Source: Bacteroidales bacterium UBA1205
GTDB taxonomy: Bacteria > Bacteroidota > Bacteroidia > Bacteroidales > WCHB1-69
Reading direction: 5' to 3'
Length of the DNA stretch: 64,000 nucleotides
Assembly: GCA_002309615.1 (NCBI GenBank)
Contig: DBXT01000042.1
Coordinates: 1-64,000, forward strand
Shown: positions 1 to 8,846 of the stretch, piece after piece
Layout: every line of letters begins with the position of its first letter
Numbering within the stretch: position 1 is the first letter of the stretch
Translations under genes and position numbers: made by a program
Notes under the pieces: model-generated
Seen by the model: only the letters and a program-made list of their open reading frames with translations
Databases searched by the model: none
Told to the model about the DNA's origin: nothing

Positions 1-456
1 ACCTACCCCGACAATGAAATAGTAAATTATGACTATGACCTTGGCGGGCAACTGTTTAGAATGTACAACAACAGCAGTTACAATTATTTGGACAATATCA
101 TTTATGACAAATTTGGTGCAAAAACAAGCCAAGACTACGGCAATGGTATTGTAACGCAATACACTTACAACGACACCACCCGCAGGTTAACAGCAATTGC
201 AACAAACAACGGTGCTCTAATAAATTACACCTACGACCTTGTTGGCAACGTAACCCAAGTAAACTCCACTTGTCCGTGGTTGCAGAACCAAAGTTTTACG
301 GAAAACTTTAGTTACGACAGTACAGACCAACTTATTTCCGCCAACGAAGCACAAAGCTACCAATTAGCCGTAAACTATGGCAATTGGGGAAAGATAATGC
401 AATACGATATAGCCCAAACGGATATGTTTACAAAAAAGGAATGTTTACATTTTTAG
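1..456 (+). pseudogene. 3' fragment of a YD/RHS-repeat protein gene
   Basis: The frame is open from base 1, so the gene begins before the window. The visible part has YD-repeat features such as NYDYDLGGQL, YTYNDTTRRL and INYTYDLVGNV, typical of RHS/YD-repeat cell-surface or secreted toxin-delivery proteins. The reading frame stops at 456 shortly after YGNWGKIMQYDIAQTD, where full proteins of this kind normally continue with more repeats and an RHS core. A second frame opening at 384 continues to 635 with low-complexity residues and no recognisable RHS core. The ending therefore looks like a truncation or frameshift, and I treat it as a decayed or C-terminally truncated gene. It could also be a genuine short variant; the missing 5' part prevents a firm call. 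Confidence 0.6.
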
Positions 457-779
457 GGAGGGCTACAGGAGAAAAAAAACAAAATCAGAGGTTGCCTGAG
501 CCCGTTTTAACCAATAATAAAAAAATCGTTTACCCTCTGCGGCACAATTTATCTGAAATGCACGCAAATTGCTTATATAATGCACATTACATTCATTCAT
601 TAAAGAAAATAAATAGCGAACAATTATTTTTTTAACCCGAAAACTATCTTCTTATATTTTTTTTTAGTATCTTTGTAGTTTACGTTTTACAATTTTTGAA
701 TTAAATTCAGTTAGATACAAAGTACTGTATATCAACAATATAAAAGTACTCCAAGCAAAAACATATAATATAAACAAAC
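457..779. other. Intergenic region after the YD fragment
   Basis: AT-rich stretch of about 320 bases. It holds the out-of-frame tail of the YD gene and, at 668-675, a TAnnTTTG box (TATCTTTG) that probably starts the EF-G-like transcript. That would give an untranslated leader of roughly 100 nt. I see no further gene. Confidence 0.5.
668..675 (+). promoter_or_regulatory. Bacteroidota -7 box for the EF-G-like gene
   Basis: TATCTTTG matches the Bacteroidota -7 consensus TAnnTTTG. Transcription would start near 680, leaving a leader of about 100 nt before the ATG at 780, longer than most leaders in this window and room for post-transcriptional control. Confidence 0.55.
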
Positions 780-2918
780 ATGAAAGTTTATCAGACTAGT
801 GAAATCAGAAACATTGCCTTGTTAGGCAACTCTCGTTCGGGTAAAACCACATTGGCGGAATCCATGTTGTTTCATGGAGGTGTAATCAGCCGTAGAGGTA
901 GTATAGAAGACAAAAACACCGTATCGGATTATCGTGAAATAGAATTGGAGAGAGGCAATTCTATTTACTCCACCGTTCTTTATTCAGAATACAACGGCAT
1001 CAAATACAATATAATTGATTGTCCGGGATTTGATGATTTTGTAGGAGAGGTAGTAGGTGCTCTTCGTGTTGCCGATGCAGCCTTGATGGTGGTAAATGCC
1101 CAAAACGGCGTGGAAGTCGGTACGGAAATACAATGGCGTTGGACTAAAAAGACCAATATTCCCACCATATTTGTAGTAAATCAATTGGACCACGAAAAAG
1201 CCAATTTTGATGAAACCACCCGTCAACTCAAAGAAGAATTCGGTAACAATGTCACCATTATTCAATATCCTGTTAACGCAGGTGCCGGTTTTGACGCAGT
1301 GATAGACTTATTACAAATGAAAATGCTGAAATTCCCCGTCAACGGAGGCAAAATGATAGTGGAAGACATTCCTGCCGGCGAAGCAGGCAAAGCTGCCGAT
1401 TTACAATCTATATTAATAGAAAATGCCGCCGAAAACGAAGAATCGTTGATGGAAAAATTCTTCGAAGAAGGCACCTTGTCGGAAGAAGAAATTATCAAAG
1501 GTTTGAAAATAGGTATTCGCGACAGAGGTATATTCCCCGTGGTATGCTGCGCAGCCAAAACAGACCAAGGCATAGATCGTTTGATGGACTTTATCAAAAA
1601 CAATTGCCCTGCACCTAATGAAACATCCCGCAAAACCAAAAACAACAAAGGTGCTGAACTCAGCTGCAATGCTGCCGATCCGTTTTCCGCATTTGTTTTC
1701 AAAACATCTATTGAACAACATGTGGGTGAAGTTACCTTCTTCAAAATATATGCCGGTGAAGTAACCGAAGCCATGGATGTGGTAAACGGTGTTAACGGTT
1801 CCAAAGAACGTATTTCCCAATTACTCTGCATAGCAGGAAAGAACAGAGAAAAAGTGGAAAAAGCCGTTGCAGGTGATATAGTGGCCACCATCAAAATGAA
1901 GAGCGTTCCTAACCAAAGTACCATCAACTCCACCAAAAACAGTGACGAGGTGATAGACCCGACCGAATACCCTGAACCCAAATTCCGCACAGCCGTAAGA
2001 GCTAAAAACAATACGGAAGATGAAAAATTGGGTGCCGTGTTGAATGACATTCGCAAAACCGACCCCACTTTCCTAATGGAACAAAGTAAAGAGTTAAAAC
2101 AAACCATTATTTCGGGACAAGGCGAACAACACCTCAATATCATTAAATGGATAATAGAAAATATCAACAAAATAGAAGTTGAATACTATGCTCCGAAAAT
2201 TCCGTATCGTGAAACCATCACCAAATCGGCAGAAGCCATGTACCGCCACAAAAAGCAATCCGGCGGTGCCGGTCAGTTCGGTGAAGTTCACATGCTGATA
2301 GAACCCTATTATGAAGGCATGCCCAACCAAACCAAATATCCTATCAGAGGTACTGAAAGTTACGATCTTCCTTGGGGCGGTAAATTGGTGTTCAACAACT
2401 GTATAGTCGGTGGTGCCATTGACGCCCGCTTTATGCCTGCCATATTAAAAGGCATTATGGAAAAAATGGAAGAAGGTCCGTTGACAGGTTCTTATGCCCG
2501 TGATATTGTTGTTAATATCTACGATGGTAAAATGCACCCCGTAGATTCCAACGAAATGGCATTCAAATTGGCAGGACGTAACGCATTTAAAGAAGCATTT
2601 AAAAATGCCGGTCCCCGTATTTTGGAACCCATTTACGATGTGGAAGTGTTTGTTCCTTCCGACAACATGGGCGGTGTGATGACCGACTTACAAGGTCGTA
2701 GAGGTATAGTAATGGGTATGGATAGCGAAGGTAAATTCCAAACCTTGCGGGCTAAAGTTCCTTTGGCAGAAATGAACAAATATTCCACCTCTTTAAGTTC
2801 ACTCACCAGCGGCAGGGCATCGTATGGTATGAAATATGCCGAATATCAACAAGTACCTTCTGATGTTCAATCCGCATTGCTGAAAGCTTACGAAGAATCT
2901 CAAACTGACGAAGATTAA
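780..2918 (+). CDS. fusA2: EF-G-like translation factor (EF-G2 type paralogue)
   Basis: 712 aa, full length for an EF-G family translational GTPase: G domain (about residues 8-270), domain II, and domains III-V with the GGAGQFGEVHM region near 500. The G motifs are atypical. The P-loop reads GNSRSGKTT (16-24) rather than the usual AHIDAGKTT type. G3 reads DCPGFDDF (80-87), placing Phe at position 84 where canonical EF-G has the catalytic His of DTPGH. G4 reads NQLD (134-137) instead of NKxD. This pattern fits the EF-G2 paralogues of Bacteroides, reported to support translocation without GTP hydrolysis and to matter during carbon limitation and gut colonisation. The link to that activity is inferred from family resemblance and the lost His. 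It stands alone with its own promoter and terminator. The normal fusA must lie elsewhere. Confidence 0.85.
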   Translation: MKVYQTSEIRNIALLGNSRSGKTTLAESMLFHGGVISRRGSIEDKNTVSDYREIELERGNSIYSTVLYSEYNGIKYNIIDCPGFDDFVGEVVGALRVADAALMVVNAQNGVEVGTEIQWRWTKKTNIPTIFVVNQLDHEKANFDETTRQLKEEFGNNVTIIQYPVNAGAGFDAVIDLLQMKMLKFPVNGGKMIVEDIPAGEAGKAADLQSILIENAAENEESLMEKFFEEGTLSEEEIIKGLKIGIRDRGIFPVVCCAAKTDQGIDRLMDFIKNNCPAPNETSRKTKNNKGAELSCNAADPFSAFVFKTSIEQHVGEVTFFKIYAGEVTEAMDVVNGVNGSKERISQLLCIAGKNREKVEKAVAGDIVATIKMKSVPNQSTINSTKNSDEVIDPTEYPEPKFRTAVRAKNNTEDEKLGAVLNDIRKTDPTFLMEQSKELKQTIISGQGEQHLNIIKWIIENINKIEVEYYAPKIPYRETITKSAEAMYRHKKQSGGAGQFGEVHMLIEPYYEGMPNQTKYPIRGTESYDLPWGGKLVFNNCIVGGAIDARFMPAILKGIMEKMEEGPLTGSYARDIVVNIYDGKMHPVDSNEMAFKLAGRNAFKEAFKNAGPRILEPIYDVEVFVPSDNMGGVMTDLQGRRGIVMGMDSEGKFQTLRAKVPLAEMNKYSTSLSSLTSGRASYGMKYAEYQQVPSDVQSALLKAYEESQTDED

Positions 2919-2950
2919 CACAGTTGTTTTTCTTCATTATAATCAAAAAA

Positions 2951-2976
2951 AAGCGAAATTCATTTCGCTTTTTTTT
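2951..2976 (+). terminator. Rho-independent terminator of the EF-G-like gene
   Basis: Inverted repeat AAGCGAAAT/ATTTCGCTT (2951-2959 and 2962-2970) runs into a T tract, 33 bases after the stop codon. The run of A before the stem would let it work weakly in the other direction too. Confidence 0.85.
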
Positions 2977-3321
2977 ATTAATAAAAATTGAGGAATGTAC
3001 TATAAAGCAGGTAAAATTCGCTTGATTCAGCAAGAAGACCTATCAAGTGTTCCTAAAATTATCCGTTATTAGCAACCTATTGATATCTTATTTCATTCAA
3101 AAAGGGGGTTGTATTATTTTTTTGTATATTTGCGGAAAATATTGTTTAACAAAAGTTGCATTTGTAACTTGAATATGGCATATCTTTTTTTGTCCATATT
3201 AAAACTGCATTTATATGTTACATTCAGCAAATAAAAAATTGTCAAAATAGATTATTTTTTTATTTCTATAAGAATATCCAACAAAAAATTGTATTTTTGC
3301 AAAATTGTAAACATAGATTTT
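2977..3321. other. Intergenic region before parA
   Basis: Very AT-rich. Two TAnnTTTG boxes point toward parA: TATATTTG at 3125-3132 and TATTTTTG at 3292-3299. A 25-codon ATG frame at 2995-3072 has no recognisable product and I do not call it. A short inverted repeat AAGTT/AACTT with an 8-nt loop follows the first box, near 3154-3171. I found no CACGTG-type parS-like site. Confidence 0.4.
3292..3299 (+). promoter_or_regulatory. -7 box of the parA operon
   Basis: TATTTTTG matches TAnnTTTG. It overlaps the upstream in-frame ATG at 3289, so that ATG cannot lie in this transcript. This box decides in favour of the parA start at 3322. Confidence 0.6.
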
Positions 3322-4098
3322 ATGGGAAAGATTATTGCAATAGCAAATCAAAAAGGTGGCGTAGGCAAGACCACTACCTCTATTAATTTAGCCGCAAGTT
3401 TGGCTATATTAGAGCACAAAACCCTGCTCATAGATGCCGACCCGCAAGCCAACACCTCCTCCGGATTAGGCGTTGACCCTAATATAGTCCAAAACAGCAT
3501 CTACGAAGTGATGATAGGTGATGCCGCCATACAAGAAAGCATCACCCGCACCAATGTGCCCAATTTGGACATCATTCCGGCACACATCGATTTGGTTGGG
3601 GCCGAATTGGAGATGATAGACTTGGAAAACAGGGAAACCGTTATGCGCAGAGCCATCAGGTCGGTTGCCGATGCCTATGAATTTATATTGATTGACTGTG
3701 CTCCTTCTTTAGGATTGATTACGGTAAATGCTCTCACCGCTGCCGACACCGTGCTTATTCCCGTTCAAAGTGAATACTTCGCATTGGAAGGTTTAGGCAA
3801 ACTGCTTAACACCATTAAAATAGTACAAAGCAACCTCAACCCCGACCTTGGCATAGAAGGCATATTGCTTACCATGTATGACAATCGTACCAAAATGTCC
3901 AACCAAGTGGTAGAAGATGTAAAATTACATTTTAAAAATTTGGTTTTCAACACTATCATCAGCAGAAACATCCGATTAGCCGAAGCCCCGAGCTTTCAAA
4001 AACCTGTGTTGCTCTATGATGCCCAATCCAAAGGTGCTACCAATTATTTGAATTTAGCTCGTGAAATTTTAACCAAAAACCACAAAAGCAAACTATGA
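3322..4098 (+). CDS. parA: Chromosome-partitioning ATPase ParA/Soj
   Basis: 258 aa from the ATG at 3322. The deviant Walker A KGGVGKTT near the N terminus, DADPQANTSSG and the IDCAPSLGLIT stretch are classic for the ParA/MinD ATPase family. ParA binds DNA non-specifically as an ATP dimer and moves ParB-parS complexes during chromosome segregation. An upstream in-frame ATG at 3289 exists, but it sits inside the promoter box and adds a tail foreign to the family, so 3322 is preferred. The stop overlaps the parB start (ATGA), which implies translational coupling. The order parA-parB-DUF5683-dapB-lepB is a familiar Bacteroidota arrangement. Confidence 0.95.
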   Translation: MGKIIAIANQKGGVGKTTTSINLAASLAILEHKTLLIDADPQANTSSGLGVDPNIVQNSIYEVMIGDAAIQESITRTNVPNLDIIPAHIDLVGAELEMIDLENRETVMRRAIRSVADAYEFILIDCAPSLGLITVNALTAADTVLIPVQSEYFALEGLGKLLNTIKIVQSNLNPDLGIEGILLTMYDNRTKMSNQVVEDVKLHFKNLVFNTIISRNIRLAEAPSFQKPVLLYDAQSKGATNYLNLAREILTKNHKSKL

Positions 4099-4991
4099 CA
4101 AACAACAAAAATCCTAAACAAAGAGGTATGGGACGCGGTTTGGATGCCATATTGGGCATATCCACCCCCGACAATAGCATAGTAAGTCGGCAATCTCCAA
4201 GTAGAATCAAAGAAAATGAGTTTACCGAAATAAAAATAAGTTTGATAGATGTCAACCCATGGCAGCCGAGAAACGATTTTGAAGATGAGGCATTGCAGGA
4301 ATTATGTCTCTCTATTAAAGAGCACGGGCTTATCCAACCCGTTACTGTACGCTTAGCAGAAAACGGTCGCTACCAACTCATAGCAGGAGAAAGACGTTTG
4401 AGGGCATGCAAAATGGCGGGTTTTACCACCATAGCCGCTTACATCCGCTCGGCCTCCGACATACAAATGCTGGAAATGGGACTCATAGAAAACATCCAAC
4501 GCAAAGACCTTAACCCCATAGAAATTGCCTTATCGTTCCAACGACTTATAGACGAATGCAATCTCAAACAAGAAGAGCTCTCCGCCAAAGTGGCAAAAAG
4601 CCGACCCGTGGTTACCAATTATTTACGTTTGTTAAAACTTTGCACCCCCGTGCAACAATATATATGTGAAGGTAAAATATCCATGGGACATGCCAAAACC
4701 ATAGCCAGCATAGCCGATAGCGACACCCAAACGGCATTAGCCGAGAAAATAATCAACATGGGGCTATCGGTACGACAAGCGGAAGAAATGGTAAAAAAAA
4801 TCAGCACGCCCGCCGTGAAAAAGGCGAAAATAAAACTACCCGCACACTTTAACGGTGAAGAAAAAAAATTGGCTGCAAAATACAAAACCAAAGTGAATAT
4901 CAAAAGAAATATCAAAGGAAAAGGTAGCATAAATTTGCATTTTTCATCTGATAATGAATTAGAAAGGCTATTATTACAATTAACAAAATAG
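4095..4991 (+). CDS. parB: ParB/Spo0J centromere-binding CTPase
   Basis: 298 aa. The N-terminal ParB/Srx domain contains GERRLRA (about 98-104), the nucleotide-binding and clamp-closing motif, followed by ENIQRKDLNPIE and a helix-turn-helix region around residues 150-200 that would read parS. The C-terminal Lys-rich segment and dimerisation tail are present. The N terminus MTNNKNPKQRGMGRGLDAIL resembles the conserved ParA-stimulating tip. The gene overlaps parA by 4 nt and is followed 2 nt later by the DUF5683 gene, so it is clearly co-transcribed. Confidence 0.95.
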   Translation: MTNNKNPKQRGMGRGLDAILGISTPDNSIVSRQSPSRIKENEFTEIKISLIDVNPWQPRNDFEDEALQELCLSIKEHGLIQPVTVRLAENGRYQLIAGERRLRACKMAGFTTIAAYIRSASDIQMLEMGLIENIQRKDLNPIEIALSFQRLIDECNLKQEELSAKVAKSRPVVTNYLRLLKLCTPVQQYICEGKISMGHAKTIASIADSDTQTALAEKIINMGLSVRQAEEMVKKISTPAVKKAKIKLPAHFNGEEKKLAAKYKTKVNIKRNIKGKGSINLHFSSDNELERLLLQLTK

Positions 4992-4993
4992 TC

Positions 4994-5596
4994 ATGAAAA
5001 AAAGACATATCAGCCATATATTGCTTTTATGCATGCTTTGCACCAACACTATTTATGGTCAATATGCCTTTTCCTATAATGATATTACCCGCAAAAATAA
5101 AATAGACACTACAAGTATCAGCCCTCAAGAGAGAAAACATTCTCCCGTTACGGCGGGATGGATGTCGGCGGTATTGCCGGGGTTGGGACAAGGATACAAT
5201 CACAAATATTGGAAAATACCCATAGTATATGCCGGTTTGGGTGCTACAGGGTTTTGTGTATATTATTTCAACAAACAATTCACGGAATTACGCACCGAAT
5301 ACAGGCACAGGCTCAATAACGAAACCGACGGGCTGCTGCCCAAATATGCGGATATGAGCGTCAGCAATATACAACTGCTGAAAGAGACGCAACAAAAAAA
5401 CATGGAAATATCCATCATTGTATTGGTGGTATGGTATGCTGTGAATATAGTTGACGCCGTAGTGGATGCACACCTGTTTACATTTGACGTGTCCGATGAT
5501 TTATCACTACGTATTCAACCGGGAATCACTCCCCTTCAACCCGATTTAAAACAGCCCTTTGCCATGCCGAATATATCATTAACACTTAATTTCTAA
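4994..5596 (+). CDS. DUF5683 family membrane-associated protein
   Basis: 200 aa with an N-terminal signal peptide ending near IYGQ. A hydrophobic/amphipathic region follows with AGWMSAVLPGLGQGYNHKYW, typical of DUF5683, then a transmembrane-like segment (IPIVYAGLGATGFCVYYF), a charged linker and a second hydrophobic segment (ISIIVLVVWYAVNIVDAVVDAH). The C terminus ends as a beta-type tail. Function is unknown for the family. In Bacteroidota it often sits between parB and dapB, as here, with 2 and 4 nt gaps to its neighbours. This suggests co-expression rather than a proven role in segregation. Confidence 0.75.
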   Translation: MKKRHISHILLLCMLCTNTIYGQYAFSYNDITRKNKIDTTSISPQERKHSPVTAGWMSAVLPGLGQGYNHKYWKIPIVYAGLGATGFCVYYFNKQFTELRTEYRHRLNNETDGLLPKYADMSVSNIQLLKETQQKNMEISIIVLVVWYAVNIVDAVVDAHLFTFDVSDDLSLRIQPGITPLQPDLKQPFAMPNISLTLNF

Positions 5597-5600
5597 CAAT

Positions 5601-6329
5601 ATGAAAATAGTTATATTAGGATACGGAAAAATGGGGGAACAAGTGGAAATAGCCGCCAAAACATTACATCACCAAATAGCGGCCTACATTGATTCCGAAG
5701 AAGATTGGAACAAAAACGCCGCGATTATCCCCACTGCCGATGTTGCCATAGAATTTTCCACACCGCAAACGGTGTTGAACAATATTGACAAATGTTTACA
5801 ATTACATTTACCCATAGTGGTCGGCACCACAGGATGGTATGACCAACTTGACAACGTTCGTCAAAAATGCGAACAAATGCAGGGAAGTGTGCTCTATGCC
5901 AGCAATTTCAGCTTGGGAGTCAATCTGTTTTTTGCCCTCAATTCCGCATTGGCTCATATTATGAACGGATACAACTATGATGTAAGCATAGAAGAAATTC
6001 ATCATATCAACAAAAAAGATGCCCCCAGCGGCACCGCCATCACCCTTGCCAACGATATCATAAGCGTGATAGACAACAAAAAAACATGGATTAACGAGAT
6101 GAACGACAATCCGCAAGAATTGTCCATCAAATCGCAACGTTTGAGTAATAACGTCGGCACGCATATCGTAACTTACCAATCGGATATGGATGCCATAGAA
6201 ATCAAACATACCGCTTTTAATCGCAAGGGCTTTGCCATGGGCGCCGTTAAAGGGGCAGAATGGTTGTTACAACACCAAGGCTTTCATTCCATTAAAGATA
6301 TGTTCAACTTTAACCAACCGACTATATGA
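5601..6329 (+). CDS. dapB: 4-hydroxy-tetrahydrodipicolinate reductase
   Basis: 242 aa, normal length. The NAD(P)-binding motif GYGKMG (7-12), VGTTGW (74-79) and the signature EIHHINKKDAPSGTA are present, with the HH pair at 134-135 and the catalytic Lys beside it. The enzyme reduces hydroxy-tetrahydrodipicolinate in the lysine/meso-diaminopimelate pathway and so feeds peptidoglycan synthesis. Its stop overlaps the lepB start by 4 nt (ATGA). The asd gene of the same pathway lies at the far end of the window, in a different operon. Confidence 0.95.
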   Translation: MKIVILGYGKMGEQVEIAAKTLHHQIAAYIDSEEDWNKNAAIIPTADVAIEFSTPQTVLNNIDKCLQLHLPIVVGTTGWYDQLDNVRQKCEQMQGSVLYASNFSLGVNLFFALNSALAHIMNGYNYDVSIEEIHHINKKDAPSGTAITLANDIISVIDNKKTWINEMNDNPQELSIKSQRLSNNVGTHIVTYQSDMDAIEIKHTAFNRKGFAMGAVKGAEWLLQHQGFHSIKDMFNFNQPTI

Positions 6330-8038
6330 CTTTTAGCATAGAATTCTTAACCGTCTATTGTATTCTATATGTAATAGGAACTTTTGCCGGATTATACGGT
6401 GTGTTCCAAAAAGCGGGACGCACCCCGTGGCACGCCCTTATCCCTTTTTACAATTTATACGCATGGCTTAAAGTGATACAACGGCCGCTATGGTGGATAA
6501 TATTTTTAATTATCCCCTATTTGAATGTATTCACATTTATGCTCATGATATGGAAAACAGCCCGTATGTTTGACCACACCCGCTACATAGAGCTTATTCC
6601 GGCATTGATATTTCCTTTTGTTGCCGTGCCCTACATGGGATTTTCCAAAAAAGAAATTTTTTACCCTCGTGATAAAGTTCCCGAACACTTATTGGGCGTA
6701 TGGCACACCATGCCGCTGACAAAAAAACAAAAACAAGCATCAGAACAAACACAAAAGAACGAGCTAACCATTAAAACTAAAGCCCGCAGCTGGACTGATG
6801 CCATCATCTATGCAGTGGTGGCAGCATATATCATCCGCACCTTTATGTTTGAATTATACAAAATACCCACCTCCTCCATGGAAAGCACCCTTATGGTGGG
6901 CGATTATTTGGCGGTAAGCAAAATGGCTTACGGGCCTAAAATACCGCAAACCCCCGTTGCCGTTCCTTTTGTACACCATACTTTGCCGCTTACCAAATAT
7001 CAAAAAGCTTATACCGATAAAATACAATTCCCTTTTTATCGATTCCCCGGACATAGCCGCATACAACGTTATGACGCTGTGGTATTCAACTATCCTGACG
7101 GCGATACCGTAGCCCTGGAACGACAAAGCGAAAGTTATTATGCTATAGTAAGACATATCAAAAACGCTTTTATGCACCCTGCCGAATATGCCGATGAATA
7201 CTATTTTTGTGACGGACAATGGCACAAATATACGGAATTGCTTTACAAATACGGGGCAGATTATTATGCAGGAAAAGAATATGATGTGGTAAACAAGGAA
7301 TATCATATCCGATATCGGCCTGTGGACAAACGAGAAAATTATATCAAAAGATGTGTGGGAATGCCCGGTGACACGCTGCAAATAAAACATGCCGTGCTTT
7401 ATGTCAACAGCCAAAAAGCATATCAGCCCAAGCTGTCACAACTTATGTATTTGGTAGAAACCAACGGCATTAACATCAGCCCCGCCAACAGACAAAAACT
7501 TAACATTAACGAAGAAGATATGCAACAACTATCCCCTACCCTGTGGGCATATCATCTGCATCCCGACCAAGTGGCAAAAATACGCCAATATAACAATGTA
7601 ATATCCATACAACCTTATATTTACGAAGATACTGTTTATGAAGCCGACATTTTCCCGCAAAATGAGAACTTCAGATGGAATCGTGACAATATGGGGCCTA
7701 TAATAGTGCCCAAAGCGGGACAAAGCATAGATATCGATATCAACAATATCTGTCTTTATACTCGCATTATCAAAAATTATGAGGGTAATACCTTGGAAAT
7801 ACGTAACAATAAAATATATATCAACGGAAACGAAACCAATACCTACACATTCCGTATGAACTACTATTGGATGATGGGAGACAACAGACACAATTCCGCC
7901 GATTCGCGTTATTGGGGATTTGTGCCGGAAGACCATATAGTGGGTAAAGCAAGTTTTGCATGGATGAGTTTGGATAAATTCAAAAGTTTGGGTGAAGGAA
8001 AAATCCGTTGGAACAGAATGTTTAAAAAAATACACTGA
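6326..8038 (+). CDS. lepB: Signal peptidase I with an N-terminal membrane domain
   Basis: 570 aa. The first ~110 residues form a multi-spanning hydrophobic domain of the DUF5684 type. The S26 protease domain follows: the KIPTSSMESTL box places the nucleophile at Ser184, and YIKRCVGMPGD holds the general-base Lys341. The C-terminal MMGDNRHNSADSRYWG box closes the fold. The region between the Ser and Lys boxes is much longer than in E. coli LepB, as usual in this phylum. The enzyme cleaves Sec/Tat signal peptides on the outer side of the inner membrane. It is translationally coupled to dapB. Confidence 0.92.
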   Translation: MTFSIEFLTVYCILYVIGTFAGLYGVFQKAGRTPWHALIPFYNLYAWLKVIQRPLWWIIFLIIPYLNVFTFMLMIWKTARMFDHTRYIELIPALIFPFVAVPYMGFSKKEIFYPRDKVPEHLLGVWHTMPLTKKQKQASEQTQKNELTIKTKARSWTDAIIYAVVAAYIIRTFMFELYKIPTSSMESTLMVGDYLAVSKMAYGPKIPQTPVAVPFVHHTLPLTKYQKAYTDKIQFPFYRFPGHSRIQRYDAVVFNYPDGDTVALERQSESYYAIVRHIKNAFMHPAEYADEYYFCDGQWHKYTELLYKYGADYYAGKEYDVVNKEYHIRYRPVDKRENYIKRCVGMPGDTLQIKHAVLYVNSQKAYQPKLSQLMYLVETNGINISPANRQKLNINEEDMQQLSPTLWAYHLHPDQVAKIRQYNNVISIQPYIYEDTVYEADIFPQNENFRWNRDNMGPIIVPKAGQSIDIDINNICLYTRIIKNYEGNTLEIRNNKIYINGNETNTYTFRMNYYWMMGDNRHNSADSRYWGFVPEDHIVGKASFAWMSLDKFKSLGEGKIRWNRMFKKIH

Positions 8039-8043
8039 CAACC

Positions 8044-8757
8044 ATGAAACAATTTTTTTACATCATTACCGCCCTTTTTCTTTTTGTAGGGTTGCCTGCA
8101 CAAGGACAAAACCGACAAATATTTCAAGGAACCATCTCCTATAACCTGCAAATGTCATTCAATGACTATACCATGGAAACAAAAGCAACATGCTATTATT
8201 CCGACAAACATAGTAAAATATCTACCGATATCTATGGCGTAGGCATACAAGTGATACGGGATTTCAACCTTGACAGTGCCACCATGCTGATGAATGTCAT
8301 GGGAAAAAAAATAGCACTTCGCATCCCCAATCCACAAGAAAATGATACGGCTGAAATGAATATAGGAGAACTGCTTTCCACCGACACCCTCTGCGGCTAT
8401 ATCTGTCAAAAATATTCAATATTTCACGGCTCACTCACCGATTCCGCCATCTCCGCCCTGCCCTCCACCCCCTTTACGGATTTGAACATTTTGAAAAATA
8501 CGGAAGTGAACATGTGGGCTAGTGTATGCCAAGATTTATCTGTCAAAAACACACTCTTCTCCGCATTGCCCATTCCACAAAACGAGGCCATACTCCAAAT
8601 GTGCATGGAACAAAACAATATAAAAATAACCATAACGGCAACCGAGGTAAAAGCAGGTAAAATATCCAATAAAGAATTTCAAATAGATAAATCATATCAA
8701 TACACTACCCTGCAAAAATTGCAACAAATGCTGGATAGTAGCAATACCATGTTTTAA
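8044..8757 (+). CDS. Secreted DUF4412-like protein (paralogue 1)
   Basis: 237 aa with a signal peptide (MKQFFYIITALFLFVGLPAQGQ). After it comes FQGTISYNLQMS, and further on the motif DTLCGYICQKY, matched in the gene at 8847 by KTICGYVCNGY. These shared features mark the two as diverged paralogues in the DUF4412/GLPGLI-like group of periplasmic or outer-membrane-associated proteins of Bacteroidota. The two Cys in CGYxC could pair. Function is unknown. It starts 5 nt after lepB and is probably the last gene of the parA operon. Confidence 0.65.
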   Translation: MKQFFYIITALFLFVGLPAQGQNRQIFQGTISYNLQMSFNDYTMETKATCYYSDKHSKISTDIYGVGIQVIRDFNLDSATMLMNVMGKKIALRIPNPQENDTAEMNIGELLSTDTLCGYICQKYSIFHGSLTDSAISALPSTPFTDLNILKNTEVNMWASVCQDLSVKNTLFSALPIPQNEAILQMCMEQNNIKITITATEVKAGKISNKEFQIDKSYQYTTLQKLQQMLDSSNTMF

Positions 8758-8808
8758 AAGGAAAAATAGTCTTACAGAACCCTGGCATAAAAATTGTAAA
8801 AAAAATAG

Positions 8809-8816
8809 TACCTTTG
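8809..8816 (+). promoter_or_regulatory. -7 box for the second DUF4412-like gene
   Basis: TACCTTTG, a perfect TAnnTTTG match, about 30 nt upstream of the ATG at 8847. It indicates that paralogue 2 has its own promoter although it follows paralogue 1 directly. Confidence 0.65.
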
Positions 8817-8846
8817 CATCATTAATTTATTAAAATAATTACCAAA

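Noticed and set aside
1262..2170. 302-aa minus-strand frame inside the EF-G-like gene
   Set aside because: Antisense shadow of a strongly conserved gene; low-complexity Ser/Leu composition and no promoter.
2995..3072. 25-codon frame before parA
   Set aside because: Too short, no promoter of its own, and it directly follows the EF-G terminator; no resemblance found.
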